DNA of 64,000 nucleotides from contig CAYPXR010000066.1 of NCBI GenBank assembly GCA_964414585.1, forward strand, positions 1 through 64,000. Reading direction: 5' to 3'. This DNA is from DATEMU01 sp964414585. GTDB taxonomy: Bacteria; Planctomycetota; Phycisphaerae; UBA1845; UTPLA1. Positions 26,373 through 36,473 of this stretch are shown in pieces; the stretch's first letter is position 1; every line of letters begins with the position of its first letter. The translations under genes were made by a program, and so were the position numbers. The notes beneath the pieces were generated by a model, which was given only the letters and a program-made list of their open reading frames with translations, was not told the origin of the DNA and made no database searches.

Positions 26373-27365
26373 TTACCTGCCTGCCGCATGTTGCAGCAGC
26401 GGGTCTCTGGGCTTGACCCACGTGACCCATAGTACCACGACAAGCCCGATGCCCAAACCGACCAGGCGGGCCATGAAGAAAGCAAGAAACGAAAGCTCCG
26501 ACGAAACATCGATCCTGCGAAACAGAACCATCGCCGTACCCTCCAGTAGGCCAAGGCCGTTAATCGTAAGGGGCACAAAGCTCACGATCCGCACAACAAA
26601 ATTGACAAAAAGCACATCCAGAATCTTCGCATCCAGTCCAAAGCCCCGCAACAGGAACCAGATGCACATGCCGCCCACCGCCGCCCGCAAGAAGCTGAGC
26701 ATGAAATTCGCGGCGAACAACAACGGATGATGCACAAAAAAGGAGGCGCAGGCGTGACAATAGGACGCGGCCCAGGAAAATCGTCGCTGAATGAGCTGGT
26801 ACGACCAAGCCCTGCTTGCCGGAATGTACAACAGCAGGGCCGGCACGATCAATGACGCTCCCGCTACAATAAAGATCGGCTGCCCCGTCTCCGGAAAATA
26901 GAGCAAGAGCCCGATGACGAACAAGATGACGTTTGCGGCCAGCGTAATCATTTTGTCGATCGTGGGCACGGCCAATCCCTTGCTCACATCCACCCCTTTC
27001 TGCTTCAAAAGATACGTCATCGAGGCAAACTCACCGACGTACGCCGGCGTGAACATCCCTACTGATGCCGAGATAAAAAAAAATTTGAGCGCCTCGCCCA
27101 GCGAAAGCGGCGAAACAGCCTTCATGACCAGCCAGTTGTTGATGCCCCCAAGCAGCAAAAACATGAATGCAAACAGCGTCGTCGGAACCAGCGAAAGCCA
27201 GTCAAAGCTGTGGAATTGATGGACAAGATCCTGGGCCGAGACCGTTCGCAGGATGAAGATCACCAGTAGCGCGGTGATGATCCCCTTGGCCGCGAGCTTT
27301 AAGCGACCCGAATCCTTCCATGACTTGCCTTTGGGGAGATTCTTTGCTATTTTTGCCCGCGTCAT
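26373..27365 (-). CDS. Lysylphosphatidylglycerol synthase-like / UPF0104 membrane protein (putative flippase)
   Basis: About 330 residues from MTRAKIAKNL at 27365; the frame is open further up, but those codons lack membrane-protein character. Seven or eight hydrophobic helices and the family segments SASVGMFTPAYVGEFASMTY, PTIDKMITL, and FVPLTINGLGLLEGTAM identify the MprF-N/UPF0104 family, members of which act in lipid or polyprenyl-linked glycan handling. First gene of the minus-strand operon, divergent from the second YfhO gene across a 162-nt gap. Confidence 0.83.
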   Translation of the reverse strand: MTRAKIAKNLPKGKSWKDSGRLKLAAKGIITALLVIFILRTVSAQDLVHQFHSFDWLSLVPTTLFAFMFLLLGGINNWLVMKAVSPLSLGEALKFFFISASVGMFTPAYVGEFASMTYLLKQKGVDVSKGLAVPTIDKMITLAANVILFVIGLLLYFPETGQPIFIVAGASLIVPALLLYIPASRAWSYQLIQRRFSWAASYCHACASFFVHHPLLFAANFMLSFLRAAVGGMCIWFLLRGFGLDAKILDVLFVNFVVRIVSFVPLTINGLGLLEGTAMVLFRRIDVSSELSFLAFFMARLVGLGIGLVVVLWVTWVKPRDPLLQHAAGR

Positions 27366-27527
27366 GTTCTGGTGGCAAAGTACATGATCTGTACGCCGCT
27401 GGCAATAATCGCAGCCTCCCGGCGAAATGGGTCTCGATCCTCCGTCGTCCATTGGCATGTCTGGAAGCCAGGGAACCGCGTTTCTGAGGCAAGAACGGGG
27501 CTTTCGGCGCGTTCGAAGTGACCGTTA

Positions 27528-30377
27528 ATGATGAACTCGGGATCGAGCATGCAAGAAACCCAACTGCGTCTGGGGTGCGACCCGCGAATCCATTACGATA
27601 ATACCCAACGAATTCGACGGACGCGATCCATAGTCTTCTCGCTGCTCTGTTCCCTGCCATGGTGCGCGGAGCTACTCATCAACAGATCGCCCTTCGCGAT
27701 CGTCGATGCTTCCACATTCCTGCGTGCCATCCGGAACTTGCTGATCTGCACCATCCTCTGGCCGGCGGCGATGCTGATTCTCAATGCCGTCCTGGCCCGC
27801 ACCCATTGGAAAATTCTCAGGCCGGGCGCCCCACACCGCCCCCTCGCGGCCTTGCCACTGGTCGCGCTCGTGCGATGGAGCTGCGAATTCCCATCTTCTC
27901 GGTTCCAATACCTCCTGATTTCAGCAGGGCTTGTATTGCTGTTCGCCCTGATTTTTTCACGCCTCGCTCCGTTTCTTGACTCTGCCGCATGGAACCTCAA
28001 CTTCATTCCAGGCCGCGTCAGAAGCCTCCTGATGGGATTCACGCTGCTTGGCCTCATCGTCATCTTTTTTGGGCCCGTCTTCTTCGAGGGCAAAGTCATC
28101 AGCCCCAACGGGTTCCTTTATATCTGGCCCCCGTTTCGCAGTTACGCCCCTCCGGGACCGGTCGATTACAACCCCATTACCTCCGATTTCACCGATTCAC
28201 TCTTTCCCCAGTACGCCGCCCTTCGCAGCGCCATTCATTCCACCGGCCGCATGCCGTGGACCAACGATGGCACGCTCAGCGTCGAAAACTACGCCACCTT
28301 TCTCGGATCTTCATTTTATTCATTCGATTTCCTGCTGATCAATATTTTCGGCATCTCCTGGGGCGCCACCGCGGCGGTTCTCATTCGCTACCTCGTCGGC
28401 GGAATCTTCACCTTTCTTTTCATGCGTCTCCATCAGATCGACCGCACCATCGCCCTGTTGTCCGCCGTCCTTTTTATGTTTTCCGCCTTCAGTGTGGTCA
28501 ATACCTTTCTGCCCTACCTCTTTAGTATTCCCCTGTTGATGTACTGCACCGAGCTGCTCCTCCAGCGCCGCCGTTTCACCTGCACGCCGCCCATGATTCT
28601 GGCCTACGTGTTGGCACTGGTTTCCGGACAGATCATCTGGAGCATCCATCTGTTTACGCTCCAGATCCTGTATGTCTTCTTCGCGTTCGCCACCCGGAGG
28701 GAATTGTGGCCTTCGCTCGGACGACTCCTGGGAATGTTTTTCTTTTCCGGCCTCGCGTCTCTGCTATTGCTCTCCTTTCTTGTCCTGCCCTCCATTGAAC
28801 ACTATCAGGCGCTGGATCTGGGCTATCGCGCCGGAAACTCCGGCCACTTTCAGCCCTTCGAGTTCGCCTTCATGTTCCTTTTCCCACTGGCCGCCGGACC
28901 GATGACGTCGATCTTTACCTGGGGCGGCAACGCCGTCGAGTACAGCTTCTACGTCGGCGCGGCGTCCGTGCTTCTATTGACCGGCGTATTGGCCCGGCCT
29001 TCAAAGACGACCGGCCTTTTTCTGGTCGCCGCCTCGTTGTGTATCTACGCGATTACCACCAATGCGTTCGGCGTGCTCTCTTGGGTACGGCGGGTTCCTT
29101 TTTACAACAGCAGCTCAAACACCCGGCTCCGATTTCTGTGGAGCTTTACCATGACGGTCGGGGCCGGTTTCGGATTGGCCGCGCTGATCGCGCTGGCAAA
29201 GACAAGGCCCTGGCGCGCCCTGGGAATCGTCCTGTCCACCGCCGCCGCGATCCTCATTCTCATCTATGATGAAAGATCCCATTTTCTATCAGGAGACACC
29301 GAAATCAAATTCTCCCGGCCGGACATTGCCGGGCATATGTACTGGCAGACCGTCTTGATTCTTGCCTTGATTTTCACGCTCGTTCTGATCCTGATGTCAC
29401 GACGAAGGACTTTTTTCATGTTGCTTCTCGTCGGCCTTTCCTTTGTCGATCTGTTTGCAAATACCGCCGAATACGTTTCATTTCTCGATCCCGCCCTGAA
29501 TTATCCTCCCATGCGTGCGACCGATTTCCTGAAGAACAGACTGGAAAAAACGGCGGGGCGCATCATGCCGCTGCAGCGCGCCTTCATCGCCCATTTCTCC
29601 ATGCCCTACGACATACCGTCCATACAGCCCCGTGGCTTTTACACCCGGCGGGAAAAAATGCTGTTCCAGCTTCTCGATCCCCAGGCCCTGGCCATTCATC
29701 CAACCATGTACTTCTTCGATGAAGCGCAGACGAATTTTCAGTCGCCGCTGCTCGATCTTCTCAATGTCCGCGCCCTTATCTTTACACCCGGTGACAATGG
29801 ACGCGATCTGCTCGAACGGCTGGGCGACAAATGGAAACTCGTTTACAACGATGAAGTCAGGATTTACGAAAATCAGGGATCGCCCCAGCCCGCCTTTGCC
29901 GCGCCGTTGGGCGAAGTCGTTTCCGACGTGGACCAAACCGCCAGGCGCATGGCCGGCATCGAACCCGCCAAAACCGCCCTCTTCGAATCCGACGACGCGC
30001 TATGGCCGCGGCCCATCGCCGAAAGCCAGCGCGATGATTTCCATCAGCGCATCGTGTTGGCCTCAAGAAGTCACGACCGATACGTGTTTGATACCCAGAC
30101 TTCCGCTCAAAGCTACCTGGTCTATTCGCGCTTCTACCATCCCGCCTGGAAAGCCTACGTGGACGATGTGCAAGTGCCCGTCTATCGCGCCGATCTGGCC
30201 TTGATGGGCGTGCGCCTGCCCGCCGGAGATCATGTCGTCAGATTTGAATTCCATCCCCGCTTCCTCGGCCTGGGACTTACGACCAGCGCACTGACCGCGA
30301 TGATGTTGTGCGTCCTCTATGCCGCAATCCTTCTGAAGGCCAGACGCCCCAAACCGCCACCGCTCGTTACGGTCTAA
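27528..30377 (+). CDS. YfhO-like polytopic membrane protein, copy 2
   Basis: 949 residues (ATG at 27528; a second in-frame ATG at 27549). Roughly 13 hydrophobic helices, an early extracytoplasmic loop PGPVDYNPITSDFTDSLFPQ, and a C-terminal domain ending FYHPAWKAYVDDVQVPVYRA then RLPAGDHVVRFEFHPRFLGL match the YfhO family, as in the gene at 20.6 kb. The two paralogues are clearly divergent in sequence, so they probably modify different acceptors or sugars. It starts the plus-strand run that continues with sugar-nucleotide genes after a 163-nt gap. Confidence 0.8.
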   Translation: MMNSGSSMQETQLRLGCDPRIHYDNTQRIRRTRSIVFSLLCSLPWCAELLINRSPFAIVDASTFLRAIRNLLICTILWPAAMLILNAVLARTHWKILRPGAPHRPLAALPLVALVRWSCEFPSSRFQYLLISAGLVLLFALIFSRLAPFLDSAAWNLNFIPGRVRSLLMGFTLLGLIVIFFGPVFFEGKVISPNGFLYIWPPFRSYAPPGPVDYNPITSDFTDSLFPQYAALRSAIHSTGRMPWTNDGTLSVENYATFLGSSFYSFDFLLINIFGISWGATAAVLIRYLVGGIFTFLFMRLHQIDRTIALLSAVLFMFSAFSVVNTFLPYLFSIPLLMYCTELLLQRRRFTCTPPMILAYVLALVSGQIIWSIHLFTLQILYVFFAFATRRELWPSLGRLLGMFFFSGLASLLLLSFLVLPSIEHYQALDLGYRAGNSGHFQPFEFAFMFLFPLAAGPMTSIFTWGGNAVEYSFYVGAASVLLLTGVLARPSKTTGLFLVAASLCIYAITTNAFGVLSWVRRVPFYNSSSNTRLRFLWSFTMTVGAGFGLAALIALAKTRPWRALGIVLSTAAAILILIYDERSHFLSGDTEIKFSRPDIAGHMYWQTVLILALIFTLVLILMSRRRTFFMLLLVGLSFVDLFANTAEYVSFLDPALNYPPMRATDFLKNRLEKTAGRIMPLQRAFIAHFSMPYDIPSIQPRGFYTRREKMLFQLLDPQALAIHPTMYFFDEAQTNFQSPLLDLLNVRALIFTPGDNGRDLLERLGDKWKLVYNDEVRIYENQGSPQPAFAAPLGEVVSDVDQTARRMAGIEPAKTALFESDDALWPRPIAESQRDDFHQRIVLASRSHDRYVFDTQTSAQSYLVYSRFYHPAWKAYVDDVQVPVYRADLALMGVRLPAGDHVVRFEFHPRFLGLGLTTSALTAMMLCVLYAAILLKARRPKPPPLVTV

Positions 30378-30540
30378 GGCCTGAGCCGCGATCGTTACAA
30401 CGCGTTGCGCTGGGGCGCTCCCCAATACGGCTTCAAATATTCACGGCGCGCGCTGCCGTGAACTGCTCGAGGGCGTGTACCCCGATACGCCTTGACTTTA
30501 CCTGACCGCAGAGATCGGCTAGCATCCGCCCCGCAGAACT

Positions 30541-31635
30541 ATGCCGGATAAAGTCACCTTCGGAATCGTCGGCTGCGGCCGCATCGCATCCAAACACCTC
30601 GACGCCATCTCCAAGGGCATCCAGGGCGCGGAGCTGCGTGCCGTTTGCGATATCAAGGCCGACCGCGCCCAGAATGCCGGCAAAAACTACAACGTGCCGT
30701 CCTACACCGATGCCCGCGAGATGTTGCGGCGTCATCCCGAAATTCAGGTCGTCAACATCCTCACGCCCAGCGGCATGCACGCCGAACATCTACTCGAATT
30801 GGCCCCGTTCAAAACGCACTTCGTGGTCGAAAAGCCCATGGCCCTCACGCTGCCTGATGCCGAAAACATGATTCGCGTCTGCGACGAAAACGGCGCGCGC
30901 CTCTTCGTCGTGCAGCAGAACCGCTGCAACCGCGCCATTCGTGCCCTGCGGGCGGCTCTGGAAGCCGGCCGATTCGGAAGGCTCGTGATGGGCACCGTGC
31001 GCGTACGCTGGTGCCGCACTCAGGAATACTACGATCAGGATGCCTGGCGCGGGACCTGGCGCTACGACGGCGGCGTCCTCACCAACCAGGCCAGCCATCA
31101 CATCGACATGCTCACCTGGATGCTGGGTGACGTCGATTCCGTCTTCGCCTACACCGCCACCCAGCTCGTGAAAATCGAAGTCGAGGATACAGCCACCGCC
31201 GTGCTACGCTTCGCCAACGGGGCGCTCGGCGTCGTCGAAGCCACCACCGCCACGCGCCCCAAGGATCAGGAAGGTTCCATCAGCCTCCTGGGCGAGCGCG
31301 GCATCGTGGAAGTCGGCGGCTTTGCCATGAACGAGATCCGTACCTGGCAGTTTGATAAGCCGCTGCCCGAAGACGAAGCCCTCATCGCCCAGACGCTCGA
31401 ACGCCCCGCCAATGTCTACGGATTCGGTCACACGGCATACCTGCACGATGTCGTTTCTTCGATACAGACCGGCAACAGAAGTCTCGTCGACGGCCTCGAG
31501 GGCATGAAGTCGCTCCGCCTGATTAACGCCATGTACGAATCGGCCGAAACCGGACAAGAAGTCAAGCTGCGCTTCCGGCCCGTCGCCGTCCGGCTGGGTA
31601 AAGCGGGCAGTGCGTCTGCCTTGGGGGTGCGATGA
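30541..31635 (+). CDS. Gfo/Idh/MocA oxidoreductase, WlbA/WbpB-like
   Basis: 364 residues. FGIVGCGRIASKHLDAI is the NAD-binding Rossmann start; THFVVEKPMAL carries the conserved EKP Lys near residue 97. The segment VVQQNRCNRAIRALRAALEA, RGTWRYDGGVLTNQASHHID and LTWMLGDVDSV are hallmarks of the WlbA/WbpB group that oxidises the 3-OH of UDP-GlcNAcA. It overlaps the aminotransferase gene by ATGA, which fits a coupled 3-oxidation and 3-transamination. Confidence 0.9.
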   Translation: MPDKVTFGIVGCGRIASKHLDAISKGIQGAELRAVCDIKADRAQNAGKNYNVPSYTDAREMLRRHPEIQVVNILTPSGMHAEHLLELAPFKTHFVVEKPMALTLPDAENMIRVCDENGARLFVVQQNRCNRAIRALRAALEAGRFGRLVMGTVRVRWCRTQEYYDQDAWRGTWRYDGGVLTNQASHHIDMLTWMLGDVDSVFAYTATQLVKIEVEDTATAVLRFANGALGVVEATTATRPKDQEGSISLLGERGIVEVGGFAMNEIRTWQFDKPLPEDEALIAQTLERPANVYGFGHTAYLHDVVSSIQTGNRSLVDGLEGMKSLRLINAMYESAETGQEVKLRFRPVAVRLGKAGSASALGVR

Positions 31636-32744
31636 GCGCGCCGGTTCCTTTTGTCGATCTCGAACGAATCCATTCGCAGCTCGCGCCCGCGCTGGAGGCC
31701 GCCTACCGCAGAGTCCTGGCTTCCGGTTCCTTTATCCAGGGACGAGAAGTCGACGCCTTCGAAAAGGAATGGAGCGAATTCTGCGGCGTGCCGCACACGG
31801 TCGGCTGCGCGAACGGCACGGACGCCATCATGCTGATCCTCCTGGCCCTGGGCATCGGCCCCGGCGATGAGGTCATCACGGTCTCAAATACCTTCTTCGC
31901 CACGATCGAAGCGATCGCGGCGGTGGGTGCTTCGCCCGTCATGGTGGACGTGAATCCCCACGACGGCCTGATCGACGTCAAAGCGGCCGAAGCCGCGATC
32001 ACCAGCCGCACGAAAGCGATCATCGCCGTCCATTTGTACGGTCTTCCCTGCGATCTGGCGGCATTGAAACGACTGACCGACTCGCGAGGATTATTCCTGA
32101 TTGAGGATGCCGCCCAGGCGCATGGGGCCCTGTACAAAGGCGCCCACGTCGGCGGCCTCGGCGTGGCCTCATCCTTCAGCTTCTTTCCGGGCAAGAACCT
32201 CGGCGCGCTGGGCGATGCCGGCGCTGTCGTGACGCGCGACCAGGGCCTGGCCGACACCCTGCGCAGCCTTCGCAATCATGGCCGGGGCCCGCAGGAAAAA
32301 TATTCTCATTCCGTCGTCGGTTACAACATGCGCATGGATGCCCTCCAGGCCGCTTTCCTGCGCGTCAAGCTGCCGCATCTTGCAGGATGGGTCGATGAAC
32401 GACGGTCGATCGCCCACATCTACGACGAAGGCTTCCGGAACCTCCCGTCCGTCACGCCGATTCGCTCCTCCGATCAGGTTTCTCCCGCCTACCATCTCTA
32501 CGTCATCCTGAACAATCAGCGTGAGGAGCTTGCCCGAATGCTCGGCCAGCGTGGAATCGGCACGGGAATGCACTATCCCCTCGGCTGTCACGAGCAGCCG
32601 GGCTGGAAGGCCCGCCACCCGCCCGTACGCCTTCAACACACCGAGCACATTTGCAGAAGCTGCATCTCGCTTCCCATGTTTGGCGCGATGCGCGAAGAAG
32701 AGGCCCACACTGTCGTTAAATCCGTCAGGGAACTTTGCAGCTAA
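31632..32744 (+). CDS. DegT/DnrJ/EryC1/StrS aminotransferase, WbpE/WlbC-like
   Basis: 370 residues, a canonical sugar-nucleotide aminotransferase. PFVDLERIHSQL, GCANGTDAIMLILLALGIGP (PLP phosphate site), FLIEDAAQAHGA with the cofactor Asp, and SFSFFPGKNLGALGDAG with Schiff-base Lys ~188. It would transaminate the 3-keto sugar made by the upstream dehydrogenase, giving the 3-amino sugar that the acetyltransferase half of the fusion protein at 19.0 kb could acetylate. Start by ATGA overlap with the dehydrogenase gene. Confidence 0.92.
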   Translation: MSAPVPFVDLERIHSQLAPALEAAYRRVLASGSFIQGREVDAFEKEWSEFCGVPHTVGCANGTDAIMLILLALGIGPGDEVITVSNTFFATIEAIAAVGASPVMVDVNPHDGLIDVKAAEAAITSRTKAIIAVHLYGLPCDLAALKRLTDSRGLFLIEDAAQAHGALYKGAHVGGLGVASSFSFFPGKNLGALGDAGAVVTRDQGLADTLRSLRNHGRGPQEKYSHSVVGYNMRMDALQAAFLRVKLPHLAGWVDERRSIAHIYDEGFRNLPSVTPIRSSDQVSPAYHLYVILNNQREELARMLGQRGIGTGMHYPLGCHEQPGWKARHPPVRLQHTEHICRSCISLPMFGAMREEEAHTVVKSVRELCS

Positions 32745-32756
32745 CCACGCTCATTC

Positions 32757-34580
32757 ATGTGCGGAATTTCTGGTGTCGTATCATTCACAGGCTTGGGCGA
32801 GCAGGAGCATGCTGCCGTCGCGCAAATGAACCGCATCCTGGCCCATCGCGGGCCCGACGATGAGGGCGTCTGTGTCTTCCCGCACTGCATCCTGGGCCAC
32901 CGTCGCCTGGCCATCATCGACCTGTCCAAGGATGGCCATCAGCCCTTTGTCTCGCCCGACGGGCGTTACCACCTCAACTTCAACGGCGAAATTTTCAATT
33001 ACATCGAACTCCGCGAAGAATTAGGTCGGCTCGGTCGCGAGTTTCGCACCAAGACCGATACCGAAGTGCTGCTCAACTCCTTTATCCACTGGGGGCCGGA
33101 TTGTCTGCACCGCCTCAACGGCATGTTTGCCTTCGTGATCTACGATTCCGTCAACGGGGAAGTATTCCTGGCCCGCGATCGCTTCGGCATCAAGCCTCTG
33201 TACTACACCGAGCAGGATGGAAAGCTCTATTTCGCCTCCGAGACCAAGGCCCTGCTCAAGGCCCTCAACTTCCGCCCGACGCTCAATCGCCAGAGCGTGT
33301 TCGATCTGCTGGTCTTCAGCCGCACCGACATCTTCGATGAGACCTTCGTCACGCAAATCAAGCGACTGCCCAAGGGCCATCGCGCCTGGGTCCGACCGAG
33401 CGGCCTCGAGATGGAGCGTTGGTGGAATCCATTCTCCTTTCTCGACGCCCATCAGGGGGTTTCGCTCTCCGACGCCGCACAAAAGCTGCGCGAACTTCTC
33501 ATCTCCGCCGTCCTGCTGCGAATGCGCAGCGATGTACGCGTGGGTTCCTGCCTGAGCGGCGGTCTCGATTCCAGCATCTTGCTCGGTGTTCTGGGCCAGT
33601 CGGGCCGTCTCTCGGATTCGTACGCCACTTTCACCGCGGTTTTTCCGGGCGAGACCATCGACGAGAGCGGCTACGTCGATCACCTGATGCAGCGCTGGCA
33701 TTTCGCCAATTATCGCGCCCAACCCACCTCGGACAGCGCCTTCAGGGAACTGAGGGACTTCACCTACTCGGCCGACGAACCGACGCTCAATGCCTCGTTC
33801 TACTCGCAGTACGAAGTGATGCGCCTGGCCCACGAGCATGGCGTCAAGGTCTTGCTCGATGGACAGGGCGGCGACGAGAATTTCGCCGGCTACCAGTACT
33901 TCCACGGTTTCAATCTCTACGGGCTTTTGCGAACCAGGCCCGACCGCTTTGTCGCCGAGTTGCTACGTTGCCTGTTTCGTTCGCAGCACCCCTCGGCCTA
34001 TCAAACCCTCCTGTTTCAAATGTTGCCTGCCGCTGCCCGAAAGCGGGCCCTCCGACGACGCGTGCCCTATTTGCATCGCGACTTCTTCGACAGCCACGTC
34101 GAGTCCAGCAAGGTGTTCCAGGAGTTTTTCTCCGCCCGGAGCGTCAACGAAAGCATCGCCCGCCATTTCCAGTACAAACTCGAGCATCTCCTCCGCATCG
34201 AAGATCGAAACTCCATGCGCTTCTCGATCGAAGCCCGCGTGCCCTATCTGGACTATCGTCTGGTCGAATTCTGCCTGGGCCTGCCGGACCACTTCAAGAC
34301 GGCCCATGGACAAACCAAGTACATCCAGAAAATTGCCGCCGGAGATTTCACCATCCCCCAAATCCTCGGCCGCCGGGATAAGATCGGATTTGGCACCCCC
34401 GGCGAAAAATGGCTCAGGCTGGAAAACTGGCAAAAATTCCTGGCCGATGGCGCGAGGAATCTGTCCGAAAACCTCCCGGACATCTTCACTCCAGAGGTGC
34501 TCGAATATGGCAAAGGTCAGGATGCCTGGCGCATCTCCCAGCTTGATTTGTGGATGTCCATCTTTCAGGTCCGCCCCTGA
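32757..34580 (+). CDS. Asparagine synthase (glutamine-hydrolysing) family protein
   Basis: 607 residues. Cys2 (MCGISGVV) is the Ntn glutaminase nucleophile; RILAHRGPDDEG, GHRRLAIIDLS and FNGEIFNY follow. The synthetase domain has the PPi loop SGGLDSS near residue 266 and later SIEARVPYLDYRLVEFCLGL. Length and motifs are normal for AsnB. In polysaccharide loci such enzymes often amidate uronic acids (as in WbpS-type enzymes), which suits a diacetamido-uronate pathway; plain asparagine synthesis is the alternative. It starts 12 nt after the aminotransferase gene. Confidence 0.9.
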   Translation: MCGISGVVSFTGLGEQEHAAVAQMNRILAHRGPDDEGVCVFPHCILGHRRLAIIDLSKDGHQPFVSPDGRYHLNFNGEIFNYIELREELGRLGREFRTKTDTEVLLNSFIHWGPDCLHRLNGMFAFVIYDSVNGEVFLARDRFGIKPLYYTEQDGKLYFASETKALLKALNFRPTLNRQSVFDLLVFSRTDIFDETFVTQIKRLPKGHRAWVRPSGLEMERWWNPFSFLDAHQGVSLSDAAQKLRELLISAVLLRMRSDVRVGSCLSGGLDSSILLGVLGQSGRLSDSYATFTAVFPGETIDESGYVDHLMQRWHFANYRAQPTSDSAFRELRDFTYSADEPTLNASFYSQYEVMRLAHEHGVKVLLDGQGGDENFAGYQYFHGFNLYGLLRTRPDRFVAELLRCLFRSQHPSAYQTLLFQMLPAAARKRALRRRVPYLHRDFFDSHVESSKVFQEFFSARSVNESIARHFQYKLEHLLRIEDRNSMRFSIEARVPYLDYRLVEFCLGLPDHFKTAHGQTKYIQKIAAGDFTIPQILGRRDKIGFGTPGEKWLRLENWQKFLADGARNLSENLPDIFTPEVLEYGKGQDAWRISQLDLWMSIFQVRP

Positions 34581-34726
34581 TCCGCAGGCCCGGATTTCCA
34601 TTCAATTTTTTGGGAGAAACTCAGGGTGTGCTGAACATGCGATTGTATTAACTGCGTGGGTGGGACATTTGTCGGGGGCGACTCAATCCGCTCCTATTCC
34701 TTCGTCTCGCAACCGAGGAAATCGAC

Positions 34727-35170
34727 TCATGCCCTGTGCATGTTTACGGCAAATGAATTGATCGGGATGGAGGAGATGCCGGGGATGGTGGAAATGCCGG
34801 TGGCGGCCGTGCCGGTCAGGGTGCCATCGGGCTGGGGCGTCACGTCGAGTGAATATTCCGTATTAACCGCCGGCAGCAGCAAGCCCGGCGGCGGTTGTGC
34901 GATGGTTTTCCAGATGATGGTGGCGCCCCGACTGGCTGGAAAAGACTGTTGAACGACCCAGTCGATGCCCCCGACGTTGACGCGAACCATTCGATCCTGG
35001 CTGATCTGCACAATCCAGGTCGACGAGCCGATCGCGCCGACCGCCGCCGGCGACGCAATCCATGTTCCATCCTGGGCGGAAGGCAGCCCGAGCAAGCCCG
35101 TCGTGCAGGCCCCCAGCCCCATGGCCGCGAGGGCGACGATCCATCGTAATACCGTTGACCGCCGCGTCAT
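34727..35170 (-). CDS. Small lipoprotein, function unknown
   Basis: 147 residues from the ATG at 35170, with GGGAGG 7 nt upstream. The signal peptide ends in a lipobox (MGLGAC), so it is probably an acylated envelope lipoprotein. The rest is a beta-rich ~120-residue domain (TWIVQISQDRMVRVNVGGID, EYSLDVTPQPDGTLTGTA) without a motif I recognise. It lies convergent to the asparagine synthase gene. Confidence 0.7.
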   Translation of the reverse strand: MTRRSTVLRWIVALAAMGLGACTTGLLGLPSAQDGTWIASPAAVGAIGSSTWIVQISQDRMVRVNVGGIDWVVQQSFPASRGATIIWKTIAQPPPGLLLPAVNTEYSLDVTPQPDGTLTGTAATGISTIPGISSIPINSFAVNMHRA

Positions 35171-35296
35171 GGAAAAACCTCCCAAGCAACAATGCGATTG
35201 GCCGCTGCAACCGCCCCTATAGGATCGTCGGCAAAATCATCGCTCGGCGGTTAACGATCCCGTCCGTTCGTCTGTGACGGGCCAAACGCCCACGGG

Positions 35297-36361
35297 TCAC
35301 TTGCCGACGACCAAGATCTGAAAGCTCCCTGGCACGATGCTCGGCCGCTGACGACGCCGTTCCTGGGTCGGCGGGGGCGTCGGCCCAAACTTCGCCGTGG
35401 GCAGGTACAAGTGATGGTTCTTGAAATCCATGGCCATCGTCCGCGCGCCGCGCATGGTCGCGACGTTTTGAATAATCGTGAACTTCGACGGGCTTTCTTC
35501 ATGGACGACCGTCAACGTGCCGTCGCCGTTGGAGCTGAATGCGAGATCACTGTCCGGATCGAAAACCGCGGCATCCGGATGTTCGCCGATCACCGGCGTC
35601 GCCAACACCTTGCCCGAGTCGGCATCGACGACGACCATCATCTTGTTGTCGCATACGCTGAACAGGCGCCGAGTCTTGATATCCATCGCCATGCCGGAGG
35701 GTCCTTCGCCGGGCGCGATCGACCAGCGCGCTGTCACTTTGAGTGCCTTGGGGTCGAGCACGACGATCTCGCTTTTGTCCTCCAGATTCACGAAGAGCTT
35801 TCCCGCGCCATCGGCCACGGAAAACTCGGGTTTGCCGCCCAGCTCGATCGTCCCGACCGCCTTGCCCGACACGGCGTCGATGGCCGTGGCGCTCCGGCCG
35901 CGCCCGTTCATCGTGAACACGCGCTTCGTGACCGGCTCGTAGACAATCGCGTCCGGATTCTCGCCGGTCTTCACCGAGCCGACGACCCTCAGCGTCTTGA
36001 GATCAAAGATCGTCGCCGACGAAGATCGACCGCAACTGATGAACCCGCGGCCCTCGTCCTGTGCGAACGCGACACCGTGGACGCCCTGCGTATCCGGGAT
36101 ATCCCCAAGGACCTTCCCCGTCGTCGGATCGATCACCATGACATGGGTTTCGCGGGTGACGAAAAGCCGCTGACCCATGGAATCAAAGGCGAGATAGTCC
36201 CATCGACCCTCGCCGCCGACCTCATAGGTCTTCAAGACTCGATAGTCACCGGCGCTGGACTTGGCCGTTGGCGGAAATGCCCATAGCGTCGTGGGAATCG
36301 AGGCCAGCAGAGTGAAGATCGATACAGTAAGCTTGGTTCGTTTGGAACGCGCGGCGGACAT
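35297..36361 (-). CDS. Secreted YVTN-type beta-propeller protein
   Basis: 354 residues from the ATG at 36361 (AGGAG 8 nt upstream; the frame is open further up). A signal peptide (LTVSIFTLLASIPTTLWA) is followed by six or seven blades of the YncE/YVTN type, with repeated units such as THVMVIDPTTGKVLGDI, KTGENPDAIVYEPVTKRVF and AVFDPDSDLAFSSNGDGTLT. Such proteins are periplasmic or secreted binding scaffolds. It is divergent from the ChaN-like gene over about 110 nt. Confidence 0.85.
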   Translation of the reverse strand: MSAARSKRTKLTVSIFTLLASIPTTLWAFPPTAKSSAGDYRVLKTYEVGGEGRWDYLAFDSMGQRLFVTRETHVMVIDPTTGKVLGDIPDTQGVHGVAFAQDEGRGFISCGRSSSATIFDLKTLRVVGSVKTGENPDAIVYEPVTKRVFTMNGRGRSATAIDAVSGKAVGTIELGGKPEFSVADGAGKLFVNLEDKSEIVVLDPKALKVTARWSIAPGEGPSGMAMDIKTRRLFSVCDNKMMVVVDADSGKVLATPVIGEHPDAAVFDPDSDLAFSSNGDGTLTVVHEESPSKFTIIQNVATMRGARTMAMDFKNHHLYLPTAKFGPTPPPTQERRRQRPSIVPGSFQILVVGK

Positions 36362-36473
36362 GGGAGTTCTCCTGGACGTCACGGCACGAGCCTTGAATTG
36401 CATGGACACACGCCATGCCCTATACATCGAGCCTACCAGAGATGAGGGCAGGCAGGAGGCGACGGGTTTCCGC

